Shown here: positions 18,994-27,206 of the stretch, piece by piece
How the letters are laid out: every line of letters starts with the position of its first letter
How positions within the stretch are numbered: position 1 is the stretch's first letter
DNA from: Sediminibacterium roseum
GTDB lineage: Bacteria; Bacteroidota; Bacteroidia; Chitinophagales; Chitinophagaceae
NCBI RefSeq assembly: GCF_009939005.1
Contig: NZ_JAACJS010000011.1
Coordinates: 1-64,000 of the forward strand
Direction: 5' to 3'
DNA: 64,000 bases
The notes under the pieces: generated by a model
The model's input: only the letters and a program-made list of their open reading frames with translations
Told to the model about the DNA's origin: nothing
Databases searched by the model: none
Translations under genes and position numbers: made by a program

Positions 18994-20106
18994 TTATTGC
19001 TTTGCCCCTGTATTTACCACGGTGCCTTCTTTGAGCTTCTGCACGCCTTCCGATACTACCTTGTCCCCTTCTTTCAATCCATCTTTGATGATGATCTTGT
19101 CATTGATCCTTGTTCCAAGCGTAACTTTTGTCTGCGATACCTTGCTGCTGTCCCTCACCACGAACACGAAATACTCTCCCATCTGTTCCACCACAGCCTT
19201 GTATGGCGCGAGAATGAATTGTCCTTCGTTGTTGTTCTTCGCTCTTACGTTGATGCTCATGCCGGGTTTCAATCTTCCGTCGTTCTCAAACACCAGTCTT
19301 GTTTTGATCGTTCCCGTCTGCGGATCAACGGCGCGGTCGATCAGGGTGATACGCCCCGTTTTTGAATACACCGAGTTATCCGGCAACTGCAAAGTAAAAG
19401 TTGAATCGGTGCCCAGGCCCGGGTGCTGCTGCAGCTGGATAAACCTGGGGACCTCTTTCTGGTCAACGGAAATATCAACTGCCATCGGGTTATCAGACGA
19501 TACCGTGTTCAATACATTCGCATTTGCGGTTACCAGCGTACCGATCTTCGCCTGCGAAATGCCGATCGTTCCATCAAACGGTGCATAGATCGAAGAAAAC
19601 CGCAGGTCGTTTGAAACCCTTGACACATTCGCCTGGGCCGCCGCCACCTGCATCTTCGCGCTCTGCAGGTCTGCCAACGCATAGTCTACTTTTTGCCTGG
19701 CTATCGCATCCTGCTTCAACAGGTCGTTGTACCTGTCTGCATCCTGCTGGGCCTTGGCCTGTGCTGATTTTGCAACATTGAGGTTCGCTACCGCCTGTTC
19801 ATAATTTGCCTGGTATTGCTGGCGGTCGATATCGTATAATTTTTGTCCCTTGCGCACATGCTGCCCATCGGTAAAATACACGCCGGTGATGTAACCCGTT
19901 ACCTGGGCCTTGAGGTCTACCTGGTTCAAAGGCGTGATGGTGGCCGGAAAATTATCGTAATACACAGCGCGCTCGCTTTTTACTTCGTACACCGCAACCG
20001 TTGCCGGCGGCGCCTTTGGCTGCTCGGGTGCTTTTTTAGGGCCGCAGGCTGCAAACAAAACAACCCCGCTTACAAACAAACCCGTTTTAAAAATTGCTTT
20101 TCCCAT
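18994..20106 (-). CDS. Efflux periplasmic adaptor lipoprotein (MFP/HlyD-like)
   Basis: This 370-residue adaptor links the RND pump to the outer-membrane channel. The lipobox LFAAC places the acylated cysteine at residue 21. The protein then shows the lipoyl/barrel-sandwich half KAQVTGYITGVYFTDGQHVRKG, a helical hairpin (about 95-165), the second lipoyl half YAPFDGTIG, and a beta-barrel ending in a KVVSEGVQKLKEGT segment. An upstream in-frame ATG at 20124 exists, but the start at 20106 gives a clean lipoprotein signal. The gene begins about 21 nt after tolC ends. Confidence 0.94.
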   Translation of the reverse strand: MGKAIFKTGLFVSGVVLFAACGPKKAPEQPKAPPATVAVYEVKSERAVYYDNFPATITPLNQVDLKAQVTGYITGVYFTDGQHVRKGQKLYDIDRQQYQANYEQAVANLNVAKSAQAKAQQDADRYNDLLKQDAIARQKVDYALADLQSAKMQVAAAQANVSRVSNDLRFSSIYAPFDGTIGISQAKIGTLVTANANVLNTVSSDNPMAVDISVDQKEVPRFIQLQQHPGLGTDSTFTLQLPDNSVYSKTGRITLIDRAVDPQTGTIKTRLVFENDGRLKPGMSINVRAKNNNEGQFILAPYKAVVEQMGEYFVFVVRDSSKVSQTKVTLGTRINDKIIIKDGLKEGDKVVSEGVQKLKEGTVVNTGAKQ

Positions 20107-20127
20107 ATTGTGTTGTATTGGCATGAT

Positions 20128-21450
20128 TTAATATTGAATGGTTCCCAGTGCCCTCTGCACATCCAGTTTGCTCTGCAGCAGCTGGAAGAGGGCATTGTAA
20201 TAATTTAATTGGGTGGTACGCAGATCAGACTCGGCAATGATCACATCGAGATAGGTCTTGATGCCTGACTTATACTGCAGGTCGAGCGTTCTGTACACAT
20301 CGTCGGCGAGCGACACATTTTCTTTCAGCGCGTGGTAATTGTAAAGGTTACCCTTGTACACCGCCAACGCCTGCGCATATTGGGTACTCACACGACTCTT
20401 CAGCAAAGCGATGTCCCAATCCACGCGCTTGTACTGCAACTCGGCCTGGCGGATCTGGTGCACACGTTTGTTTCCCTGGAAGATCGGCATACCCAGCGTG
20501 ATCCCGATGTTCGATACGCCAAATCCGTTGTTATACGTTTTTGCAAAATCATTGCTTAAAAACGACATGTTGTAGTTCCCGAACGCCGAGATCGTGGGCA
20601 CGTAACTGGACTTATAATATTTTACATTCGCCTCCTGCAGCCGTTGCTGGGTTTGAAGGATCCTGTATTCAATCCGGTCCTCGTAACGGATGCCTGCAGT
20701 GGTATCAAGCACCGCATCGCTTTCCATGTATGCGGTATCGTACCTGAGTTTCAGCGATGCGCTGTCCGACAGCCCCATCAACTGTTTCAGGTAAGAAAGT
20801 TTTGCAACGATCAGGTCGTCTGCCTGTTTGCGTTGCGACCTTGCATTGTTCAGCGCTATGGTTGCGCGTTTGTAATCGGTCTTGTCTGCCACGCCGCTCT
20901 GGTACTGGCTCATCGCATCCTTCAAACTTCTCTCCAGCCGGGTGATGGCCTGTACAAGTACGGCAACCTGCTGCTGTGTAAGCAATACATCGTAAAATGC
21001 CTTACTCACGTTTACCGCAACATCTATCTTGTTGAAGCTGGTATTTTGCCGGGTCTGCAAACGGATGTCGTTTGCCGTGCGGCTTGCGAGCAACACGTCC
21101 CTGTTAAAAATATTCTGTGTTACGTTCAAACCCAGCAACGAAGAATTAAGGGTACCATTGCGAACATAGGCGCCGTTGAAATACGAGACCGGCAATTCAA
21201 AATTGTGCTGGAGATTATAGGCAAGGTTAACCTGCGGATACCAGTCGGCCAGCCTGGCCTGGATCTGTTTTTCCGTGATCGCCTCATCAAGCAGCGCCTG
21301 CTGAATGGCTGGCTGGTGCGTGATGGCGTATTGCACAACCGCCGGCAGCGTTGCATCCGCAAACACGGTATCCGTGCGGTTCTGCGCGTGCGCAGATACC
21401 ATGCAGAGAGCCGAAAGGCAGGTAAAAATAAAACGTCCTGTTCTTCTCAT
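20128..21450 (-). CDS. TolC-family outer-membrane efflux channel
   Basis: This 440-residue protein has a signal peptide ending near SAHAQ. It contains the duplicated TolC/OEP repeat of long alpha-helical hairpins and short outer-membrane strands, with typical phrases such as NLAYNLQHNFELPV, LGLNVTQNIFNRD and LGMPIFQGNKRVHQIRQAEL. It forms the trimeric exit duct of the pump encoded by the next two genes. No lipobox is visible, unlike the OMF in the second pump operon of this window. Gene order (tetR, channel, adaptor, pump) is common in Bacteroidota. Confidence 0.94.
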   Translation of the reverse strand: MRRTGRFIFTCLSALCMVSAHAQNRTDTVFADATLPAVVQYAITHQPAIQQALLDEAITEKQIQARLADWYPQVNLAYNLQHNFELPVSYFNGAYVRNGTLNSSLLGLNVTQNIFNRDVLLASRTANDIRLQTRQNTSFNKIDVAVNVSKAFYDVLLTQQQVAVLVQAITRLERSLKDAMSQYQSGVADKTDYKRATIALNNARSQRKQADDLIVAKLSYLKQLMGLSDSASLKLRYDTAYMESDAVLDTTAGIRYEDRIEYRILQTQQRLQEANVKYYKSSYVPTISAFGNYNMSFLSNDFAKTYNNGFGVSNIGITLGMPIFQGNKRVHQIRQAELQYKRVDWDIALLKSRVSTQYAQALAVYKGNLYNYHALKENVSLADDVYRTLDLQYKSGIKTYLDVIIAESDLRTTQLNYYNALFQLLQSKLDVQRALGTIQY

Positions 21451-21475
21451 ACTTTATAAATGATTCAATTAGCAA

Positions 21476-22048
21476 TTATCTTTTCATACCATCCCAGCAC
21501 ATTTTAAACATGGCATCGATGGCAGCCTTGTTCAATGGCTTGCGGTTGTAATGCGCATTCTTCACTCCCTCATGTATCGAGCCGATCATAAACGTAAGCA
21601 GCGTCATATCATCCACATCCTTAAAGAAATTTTCTTTCTTGCCGCGTTCGATCAGTTTATACAACGGCTTCTTCATCTCTTTGGTAAGTTTTACGGTGCA
21701 GTCGTTGACAAAAGGAGAATGGTAACACTGGTCCATCAGCACCACCTCTTCAAAGTTTTCTATACGGAACTGGAGAATGTTGTGCCACACGATCGAAAAA
21801 CCTTTTTTGAAGGGCAGCGACTCGTCGTAGTTAACAAAATAATTCTCCAGCGCTTCCTTGCGGCACTCGAAGAATAAATTGTTGATGAGTTCTTCTTTGT
21901 TCTTGAAATAGATGTAAAGCGTTCCGGTGGCCATCCCCGCTTCTTTCGCAATCTCGCCCATGGTGATCCCGGCGAGCCCTTTTTCTTTCACAAGCGTAAG
22001 CACGGACCTGAAGATCTGTCCCGCTTTCTTATCATCGCGTAGTTTCAC
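21476..22048 (-). CDS. TetR/AcrR-family transcriptional repressor
   Basis: This 190-residue regulator has the TetR N-terminal HTH: ITMGEIAKEAGMATGTLYIY, then FKNKEELINNLF (about residues 25-62). The C-terminal helical domain binds an unknown ligand. It is the first gene of the efflux operon, 25 nt before tolC. A perfect 26-bp palindrome only 8 nt upstream of its start is the likely operator, so the protein probably represses its own operon and is released by a pump substrate. Confidence 0.93.
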   Translation of the reverse strand: MKLRDDKKAGQIFRSVLTLVKEKGLAGITMGEIAKEAGMATGTLYIYFKNKEELINNLFFECRKEALENYFVNYDESLPFKKGFSIVWHNILQFRIENFEEVVLMDQCYHSPFVNDCTVKLTKEMKKPLYKLIERGKKENFFKDVDDMTLLTFMIGSIHEGVKNAHYNRKPLNKAAIDAMFKMCWDGMKR

Positions 22049-22056
22049 GCTGCAAA

Positions 22057-22082
22057 CATAAATGAATATATATTCATTTATG
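22057..22082. promoter_or_regulatory. Perfect 26-bp palindrome, probable TetR operator
   Basis: The half-site is CATAAATGAATAT followed by its exact reverse complement, giving 13+13 bp with no mismatch. The core TGAATATATATTCA resembles operators of TetR-family regulators (inverted TGAAT/ATTCA). It sits just upstream of tetR at 22048, where bound repressor would block transcription of the efflux operon. Confidence 0.75.
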
Positions 22083-22178
22083 GATAAAATTTAAAAAAAG
22101 ATTAAAAAACGATCGGTCGAAATAACAAACGGTTGTTAGCAAATCATTGCCGCTTCACTTGTTTCCGCGACACGTTGT

Positions 22179-25094
22179 TCAGGCAAGTGCGTTATAAAGG
22201 ATCTCAACAGAATGGAGCGCCTTCCTCCCGCATCCGTCGTGGATCTGGTGCCTGCAGCTTGTTCCCGGTGCAGCGATCAGCGTAGACGCATCCTGTTTTC
22301 TTACCGTGGGCAGCAAAACAAGTTCGGCAATCTGCATGGAGAGATCGTAGTGTTCTTTCTCAAAACCAAAGGAGCCTGCCATGCCACAACAACCGGATGG
22401 AATGGTTTCAACCGTATAATTGATGGGCAGCGACAACATCCGTACCGATGGCGCTGTTGATGAAACGGCTTTCTGCTGGCAATGCCCGTGCAGTTTTACA
22501 AGCCGCTTTTCTGTCGTGAACTTGTCCTGCGTAATGTTTCCTTTTTCTATTTCCGCAGCAATGAATTCATCGATGAGAAAAACATGTTTCGACAGTTCCC
22601 TTGCTGCAATAAGATTCTCATCCGATGCAAGGTCCGGGTACTCATCGCGGAACGTGAGAATGGCCGAGGGCTCGATGCCGATCATCGGTGTGTCTGCCGT
22701 AACCAGTGGCGCCAGTGCGCTGATGTTCCTGTTGATGATCTTCTGCGCTTCGCGGATCAGTCCCTTGGACAACCACGTGCGTCCGCTTTCGCCGTGCTCG
22801 GGGATCACAACTTCGTATCCTAATTTTTCCAGCAATAATATCGCGGCGATGCCGATGTGCGCATCGTTGTAATTGGTGAATTCGTCGCAGAAAAGATAGA
22901 CCCGCCTGTTTCCTTTTTTTGCGATCTCCTGCCGGTGTTTTTTGTACCAGCTGCGCAATGTCTGCTTCGAAAGCGCAGGCATCGAACGCTTCAAGGCGAA
23001 GCCGGAAAAACGTTTGATAAGGTTTCCGGTAAAACCGTTTCTCACAAAGAAATTATACACCGAAGGCAATAAGGATCCGATCCTGGCGGATGCCGTAAAA
23101 TTGGCAATGAGTTTTGAGCGGAATGGAACACCGTTCGCATCGTAATACTGCTGGAGGAACTCTGCTTTCAGTTTGGCCATATCTACATTCGACGGGCATT
23201 CCGATTTACAGGCTTTGCAGCTCAGACAAAGATCCATCACCTCGTAGATCTCTTTGTGGTCAAAACGGTTGATCTTGTCTGAATGCGTTAAAAACTCTCT
23301 AAGAATATTGGCCCGTGCGCGGGTGGTGTCTTTTTCATTTTTGGATGCCATGAACGAAGGGCACATCGTTCCGCCCGATAAATGTGTTTTCCTGCAATCG
23401 CCCGAGCCGTTGCATTGTTCTGCGTGCTGCAGTATATCCTGCTGGTGGAAACGGAATACCGTTTTGAATTCCGGTGTGAATTGCCCGGGCTCGTAACGCA
23501 GCATCGTATTCATCGGCGGCGTGTCAACGATCTTGTTCGGGTTGAAAATATTATCAGGATCCCAGCTGCGTTTGATCTCCTGCAACAACTTATAATTCTT
23601 CTCTCCCACCATCTGCCGTATGAATTCGCCGCGCAAACGTCCGTCGCCGTGCTCACCACTCAGCGAGCCCTGGTACTTTTTTACCAGCGTGGCCACTTCT
23701 TCGGCGATCGTTCTGAACAACCGGTTGCCCTCTTTTGTTTTCAGGTTGATGATGGGCCGCAGGTGCAATTCGCCCGAACCTGCGTGCGCATAGTGAACGG
23801 AATGCAGCCCGTGTTTTTCCAGGATCTCATTGAACTCACGGATGTATGCAGGCAGATCGTTCACATCCACAGCCGTGTCTTCGATCACCGGCACCGCTTT
23901 TTCATCGCCCGGCAGGTTGCCAAGCAAACCGAGGCCCGCTTTGCGGAGCGTCCATATTCTCTTGGTGTCTTCGCCGAATAAAACCGGGAAATGATAGCCC
24001 AGTCCTGCGGCGCGCATCTCCGCTTCCACCTGCGTGGTGATCCGGAGTATTTCCTCGCGTGATGATCTTGCGAATTCGATCACCAATATCGCCCCGGGAT
24101 CACCGAGTACAAAAAAGCGATTCTTGTTTTGTTCTATGTTTTCTTTGGTGCATTCAAGTATATAATGATCGATCAGTTCGCTCGCGCTGGGCTTGTATTT
24201 TAGCCCGATGAGGTTTGCGCGCAGCGACTCATCGATCGAATTGAAATGCACGCAGAGCAATCCTGTTTCTTTGGGCGGCAACGGAACAACATTGAGTTTG
24301 ATCTCCGTTAAGAATGCCAGCGTTCCTTCCGAGCCTGCGATCAGCGAACAGAAGTTGAATGCATCGCCTTCCGCGTGAAAAGGCTGTGTGTCTACCAGCA
24401 GGTCTATTGCGTAACCCGTGTTCCTTCTCTCTACGGTTTTCTTTGGAAATTCTTTCCTGATCTCTACCTGGTTATCATAATTGCTTAAAAGCGTTCTCGT
24501 GTTGCGGTAGATCTTTCCTTCCAGTGAATCGGTCTCGCACTTTGCATGGAAAGCTTCGGTAGAGATCTCTTTGAAAACGGCTTCTGTGCCATCGCTCAGG
24601 ATGGCATTTACTTCGAGCAGGTGTTCACGCGTGCTCCTGTACACCACGGAATTGGAACCGCATGAATTGTTGCCCACCATGCCACCGATCATCGCGCGGT
24701 TGGCCGTTGAGGTTTCGGGCCCGAAGAAAAGGCCGTGTGGTTTGAGGAAAAGATTCAGTTCGTCGCGCACAACACCGGGTTGTACACGCACCCAATGCTC
24801 TTCCTTGTTTAATTCGATGATGCCGGTGAAATGTTTTGATACATCAACCACGATCCCGCTGCCTACCACCTGCCCCGCGAGCGAGGTGCCGGCGGTTCTG
24901 GGGATCAGCGAGGCCTGGTTTTCTCTCGCGAAGGCGACCAGTTTCTTAATGTCTTCTTTTGTCTTGGGAATGGCAACCGCAAGCGGCATTTCGCGATAGG
25001 CGGATGCGTCGGTGGCGTAAAGGGTACGCATCACCGTGTCAAAATAAAGATCCCCTTCCAGTTGCGTGGATAATTGTTGCAGCTTATGTGTCAT
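22179..25094 (-). CDS. FAD-linked oxidase / Fe-S oxidoreductase fusion (YdiJ-like)
   Basis: This 971-residue protein is the second of two fusions of this type in the window. The FAD-binding PCMH domain (about 35-240) contains LIPRTAGTSLAGQVVGSGIV and MIGGMVGNNSCGSNS. The FAD-oxidase C-terminal domain ends with LSGEHGDGRLRGEF. An unusual first Fe-S motif, CNGSGDCRKTHLSGGTMCP, follows, then a second, CLSCKACKSECP, and a C-terminal CCGMAGSFGFEKEHYD. It is closest to the YdiJ/D-2-hydroxyglutarate dehydrogenase or D-lactate dehydrogenase group, with electrons probably passed to quinone. The substrate is not certain. The gene starts 68 nt after a bactofilin gene on the same strand, with a strong palindrome in the gap. 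Confidence 0.9.
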   Translation of the reverse strand: MTHKLQQLSTQLEGDLYFDTVMRTLYATDASAYREMPLAVAIPKTKEDIKKLVAFARENQASLIPRTAGTSLAGQVVGSGIVVDVSKHFTGIIELNKEEHWVRVQPGVVRDELNLFLKPHGLFFGPETSTANRAMIGGMVGNNSCGSNSVVYRSTREHLLEVNAILSDGTEAVFKEISTEAFHAKCETDSLEGKIYRNTRTLLSNYDNQVEIRKEFPKKTVERRNTGYAIDLLVDTQPFHAEGDAFNFCSLIAGSEGTLAFLTEIKLNVVPLPPKETGLLCVHFNSIDESLRANLIGLKYKPSASELIDHYILECTKENIEQNKNRFFVLGDPGAILVIEFARSSREEILRITTQVEAEMRAAGLGYHFPVLFGEDTKRIWTLRKAGLGLLGNLPGDEKAVPVIEDTAVDVNDLPAYIREFNEILEKHGLHSVHYAHAGSGELHLRPIINLKTKEGNRLFRTIAEEVATLVKKYQGSLSGEHGDGRLRGEFIRQMVGEKNYKLLQEIKRSWDPDNIFNPNKIVDTPPMNTMLRYEPGQFTPEFKTVFRFHQQDILQHAEQCNGSGDCRKTHLSGGTMCPSFMASKNEKDTTRARANILREFLTHSDKINRFDHKEIYEVMDLCLSCKACKSECPSNVDMAKLKAEFLQQYYDANGVPFRSKLIANFTASARIGSLLPSVYNFFVRNGFTGNLIKRFSGFALKRSMPALSKQTLRSWYKKHRQEIAKKGNRRVYLFCDEFTNYNDAHIGIAAILLLEKLGYEVVIPEHGESGRTWLSKGLIREAQKIINRNISALAPLVTADTPMIGIEPSAILTFRDEYPDLASDENLIAARELSKHVFLIDEFIAAEIEKGNITQDKFTTEKRLVKLHGHCQQKAVSSTAPSVRMLSLPINYTVETIPSGCCGMAGSFGFEKEHYDLSMQIAELVLLPTVRKQDASTLIAAPGTSCRHQIHDGCGRKALHSVEILYNALA

Positions 25095-25129
25095 CGATTG
25101 CTTGTCTGCCTCAAAAGTAACAAGCTTTT

Positions 25130-25166
25130 GTAACTTTTGGAAAGTTTTAAACTTTCCAAAAGTTAC
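25130..25166. repeat. 37-nt near-perfect palindrome overlapping a stop codon
   Basis: Two 18-nt arms, starting GTAACTTTTGGAAAGTTT, are exact reverse complements around one central T. The right arm covers the TAA stop of the bactofilin gene at 25163. A degenerate further copy of the outer part (CAAAAGTAAC) lies just left at about 25112. There is no T-run, so it is not a classic terminator. It may be an intergenic palindromic (REP-like) element or an mRNA end stabiliser. Confidence 0.8.
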
Positions 25167-25630
25167 GGAATAAGTATCATTTTCTGCGGCAAAGAGAAAT
25201 ATTCGGACTTGATCTTCTCAAGTGTTTCCTTCTTATTGAAAAGTTCATAATACTCGTCTACGTTGATGTTGCTGTTGTCTTTGTTCACGTAAACCGGCCC
25301 TGTAACCGAACTGTTCTCTCCATTCTCGAACCGGGCGGTTCGAACGATGCCGTTTACGATGGCCTCGTCTTCGAGGTAGCATTTGTTCTTGCAGATCACG
25401 TTTCCGTCTATCAGCCCGCCGATCACGATATCATGGCAAAGGATATCGCCGTTCACCGTTGCTTTCCTGTCGATGATCACTTTATTGGTACAAAAAATAA
25501 TGCCTTTGAAATCGCCCTCGATGCGAATGGGGGAAGATGTTTTGATGATGCCAAAGTACACACCGCCCGAAACTACCTGCACAGCGGGGAGGATGCCTGA
25601 TTCTGGTTTTTCTGTTTTCTTAAAAAGCAT
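25163..25630 (-). CDS. Bactofilin-family cytoskeletal protein
   Basis: This 155-residue protein has a central bactofilin (DUF583) beta-helix of short repeats: IRIEGDFKGIIFCTNKVIID, then ATVNGDILCHDIVIGGLIDG and NVICKNKCYLEDEAIVNG. These proteins polymerise into filaments at the inner face of the membrane and act in shape, polarity or wall-enzyme placement. There is no transmembrane helix. A second, longer bactofilin gene is divergent 177 nt away, so the two may share a control region and co-assemble. The linked M23 peptidase often found beside bactofilins is not seen here. Confidence 0.88.
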   Translation of the reverse strand: MLFKKTEKPESGILPAVQVVSGGVYFGIIKTSSPIRIEGDFKGIIFCTNKVIIDRKATVNGDILCHDIVIGGLIDGNVICKNKCYLEDEAIVNGIVRTARFENGENSSVTGPVYVNKDNSNINVDEYYELFNKKETLEKIKSEYFSLPQKMILIP

Positions 25631-25741
25631 AGGACTGGTTCAGTAGTAAGGATTTGCAGGTTCCAAGATAGCCATTTTGATGGTTTTTTGCGACAATGGC
25701 GCAAATGTTTGGGGATTTCATGAAAAAATAATAGGATACCG

Positions 25742-25771
25742 TTGTATATTGCCGGAAAGTATTAACTTTTG
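25742..25771 (+). promoter_or_regulatory. Candidate Bacteroidota promoter for the bactofilin gene
   Basis: A TTG (25742-25744) is followed 18 nt later by TAACTTTTG (25763-25771). This resembles the -33 TTTG / -7 TAnnTTTG promoter of Bacteroidota, with one extra T in the -7 element. The position, 37 nt before the ATG at 25808, fits. Low confidence because the -7 match is imperfect. Confidence 0.3.
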
Positions 25772-25807
25772 TATCATACAACCGCAAAAAACAAAAAACT
25801 TTAACCG

Positions 25808-26407
25808 ATGAATAAGTTCAGGGAACAACTGTTGCACGATCCGAATTCAAGTTTCGCTACGTCATCTTCGGACGATAAACAACTGTTTATTACCAGCTCC
25901 ACGAATATTTCGGGTGTGCTGGATTCTGAGAATGATATTGTGCTCGATGGTAATTTCACCGGCGTGCTGTACAGCAAAAAAACGATCCACATCACTCCTA
26001 CCGGGAGCATTACGGGTGTGATCATTTGCAACGACATCAAGATCGAGGGTGAATTTGAGGGATCGGTGTATGCGCTGCGTGTAAACCTCTGCAAAGATTC
26101 GATCGTAAAAGGAAATGTGCATTGTACCATCATCAACACGGAAATGAACCAGTTCGTTGAAGCGAACATCAAATTGCTGAGTCTTGAAACATCCGTATTC
26201 GAAGCCACTTCGCAGGATCTTTTCTCACAACTGAAAGATGTGTTCGGCAAGAACAACAAAGACAACAACTACCTGGCCATCTTCTCTGAAAAACTCAACG
26301 AGGTAAAACCATCTACCAAGTTTTACCACCAGACCATCTACGTGGCACCGCAAAACGATGCGGCAACCAGGGGAACAGAAGATTCCTCTTCCGACGATGC
26401 AAACTGA
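25808..26407 (+). CDS. Bactofilin-family cytoskeletal protein (longer paralogue)
   Basis: This 199-residue protein shows the bactofilin beta-helix core: ISGVLDSENDIVLDGNFTGV, then KTIHITPTGSITGVIICNDI and KIEGEFEGSVYALRVNL. A longer N-terminal tail and a C-terminal extension (about 115-199) follow that are absent from the divergent paralogue at 25163-25630. The C-terminal tail is acidic and serine-rich (EDSSSDDAN). A Bacteroidota-like promoter element (a TTG and a TAACTTTTG) lies 40-65 nt upstream. A rho-independent terminator follows directly, so it is transcribed as a single gene. Confidence 0.85.
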   Translation: MNKFREQLLHDPNSSFATSSSDDKQLFITSSTNISGVLDSENDIVLDGNFTGVLYSKKTIHITPTGSITGVIICNDIKIEGEFEGSVYALRVNLCKDSIVKGNVHCTIINTEMNQFVEANIKLLSLETSVFEATSQDLFSQLKDVFGKNNKDNNYLAIFSEKLNEVKPSTKFYHQTIYVAPQNDAATRGTEDSSSDDAN

Positions 26408-26429
26408 TCAACGATCAATTGACGATAAG

Positions 26430-26463
26430 AAAAGGTTCCCCCAAAAAGGGAACCTTTTTATTT
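26430..26463 (+). terminator. Rho-independent terminator after bactofilin
   Basis: An 11-bp perfect stem (26430-26440 with 26448-26458, arm AAAAGGTTCCC) and a 7-nt loop are followed by a T-rich tail. It starts 23 nt after the bactofilin stop codon. Confidence 0.85.
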
Positions 26464-26650
26464 TCCAAGCCGTTCGTACAAAACGGGAATTTCCCCGGAG
26501 GGGCAACCCTTTCGTCATCGCAACGTACCATTTGTCACAGCACCGCCTGCTGAAAGAACGCCCGGTTTTACATTCGCGGCTTCCGGGCTGCGGGCCGTGA
26601 TCGGTTGCCGGCAGCCGGTGAAACATAGCCGGAAGAAAAATACCAAACCT

Positions 26651-27079
26651 ATGCCACTACCCATACTATTCGCTGAACATGCGGCTGCTGAAGTGATACA
26701 GAAAGAAACGCTACTGCAATCGTATGGCTATGGGCTCACCAACAGCAAAAAGATCTGCCTGCCTACACAGAAAGGTTTTACCATTGTGAAACTCGACGAG
26801 ATCGTTTATTGTGAAGCAAAAAGCAGTTATACGATATTTCGGTTCCTTAATCATAAACAGGCCATCATTTCGAAACCGCTGTCTGATTACGAGAAGCTTT
26901 TGCTTGATGCCAGTTTCCTGCGCATTCACAAATCATACCTCATCAATCTCATTCATGTAAAAGAATACCTGCGTGGTGAGGGTGGCAATGTAATCATGAC
27001 CGACGGAACGGAAATTGAAGTGAGCCGCCGCAAAAAAGAACAGTTTCTCCTCAAGGTGAGGGAATATTTCATGTACTAG
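26651..27079 (+). CDS. Stand-alone LytTR DNA-binding protein
   Basis: This 142-residue protein holds one LytTR domain (about 35-140) and no receiver. Signature pieces are GFTIVKLDEIVYCEAKSSYT, SFLRIHKSYLINLIHVKEYL and GTEIEVSRRKKEQF. The ATG at 26651 is preferred to an upstream GTG at 26597 because the extra residues look non-coding. Stand-alone LytTR proteins are common in Bacteroidota and often act without phosphorylation. About 190 nt upstream of it hold only the preceding terminator and no clear site. The target genes are unknown; the lipoprotein gene next door on the same strand is a candidate. Confidence 0.87.
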   Translation: MPLPILFAEHAAAEVIQKETLLQSYGYGLTNSKKICLPTQKGFTIVKLDEIVYCEAKSSYTIFRFLNHKQAIISKPLSDYEKLLLDASFLRIHKSYLINLIHVKEYLRGEGGNVIMTDGTEIEVSRRKKEQFLLKVREYFMY

Positions 27080-27167
27080 TCCCGCCGTTAAAAAAACAGC
27101 ACACACCGCAAAGCAAACCACGGCAGCCGTTGCTTAGTTAGCGGCTGAAGGGTACACCTGCCAGAGC

Positions 27168-27175
27168 TACTTTTG
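27168..27175 (+). promoter_or_regulatory. Candidate -7 element (TACTTTTG) of the DUF4242 gene
   Basis: TACTTTTG exactly matches the Bacteroidota -7 consensus TAnnTTTG and lies 31 nt before the ATG at 27207. No good -33 TTG is found at the expected distance. Confidence 0.45.
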
Positions 27176-27206
27176 CTCCCACATTTTTAAAACCAACTAC
27201 CATTTT

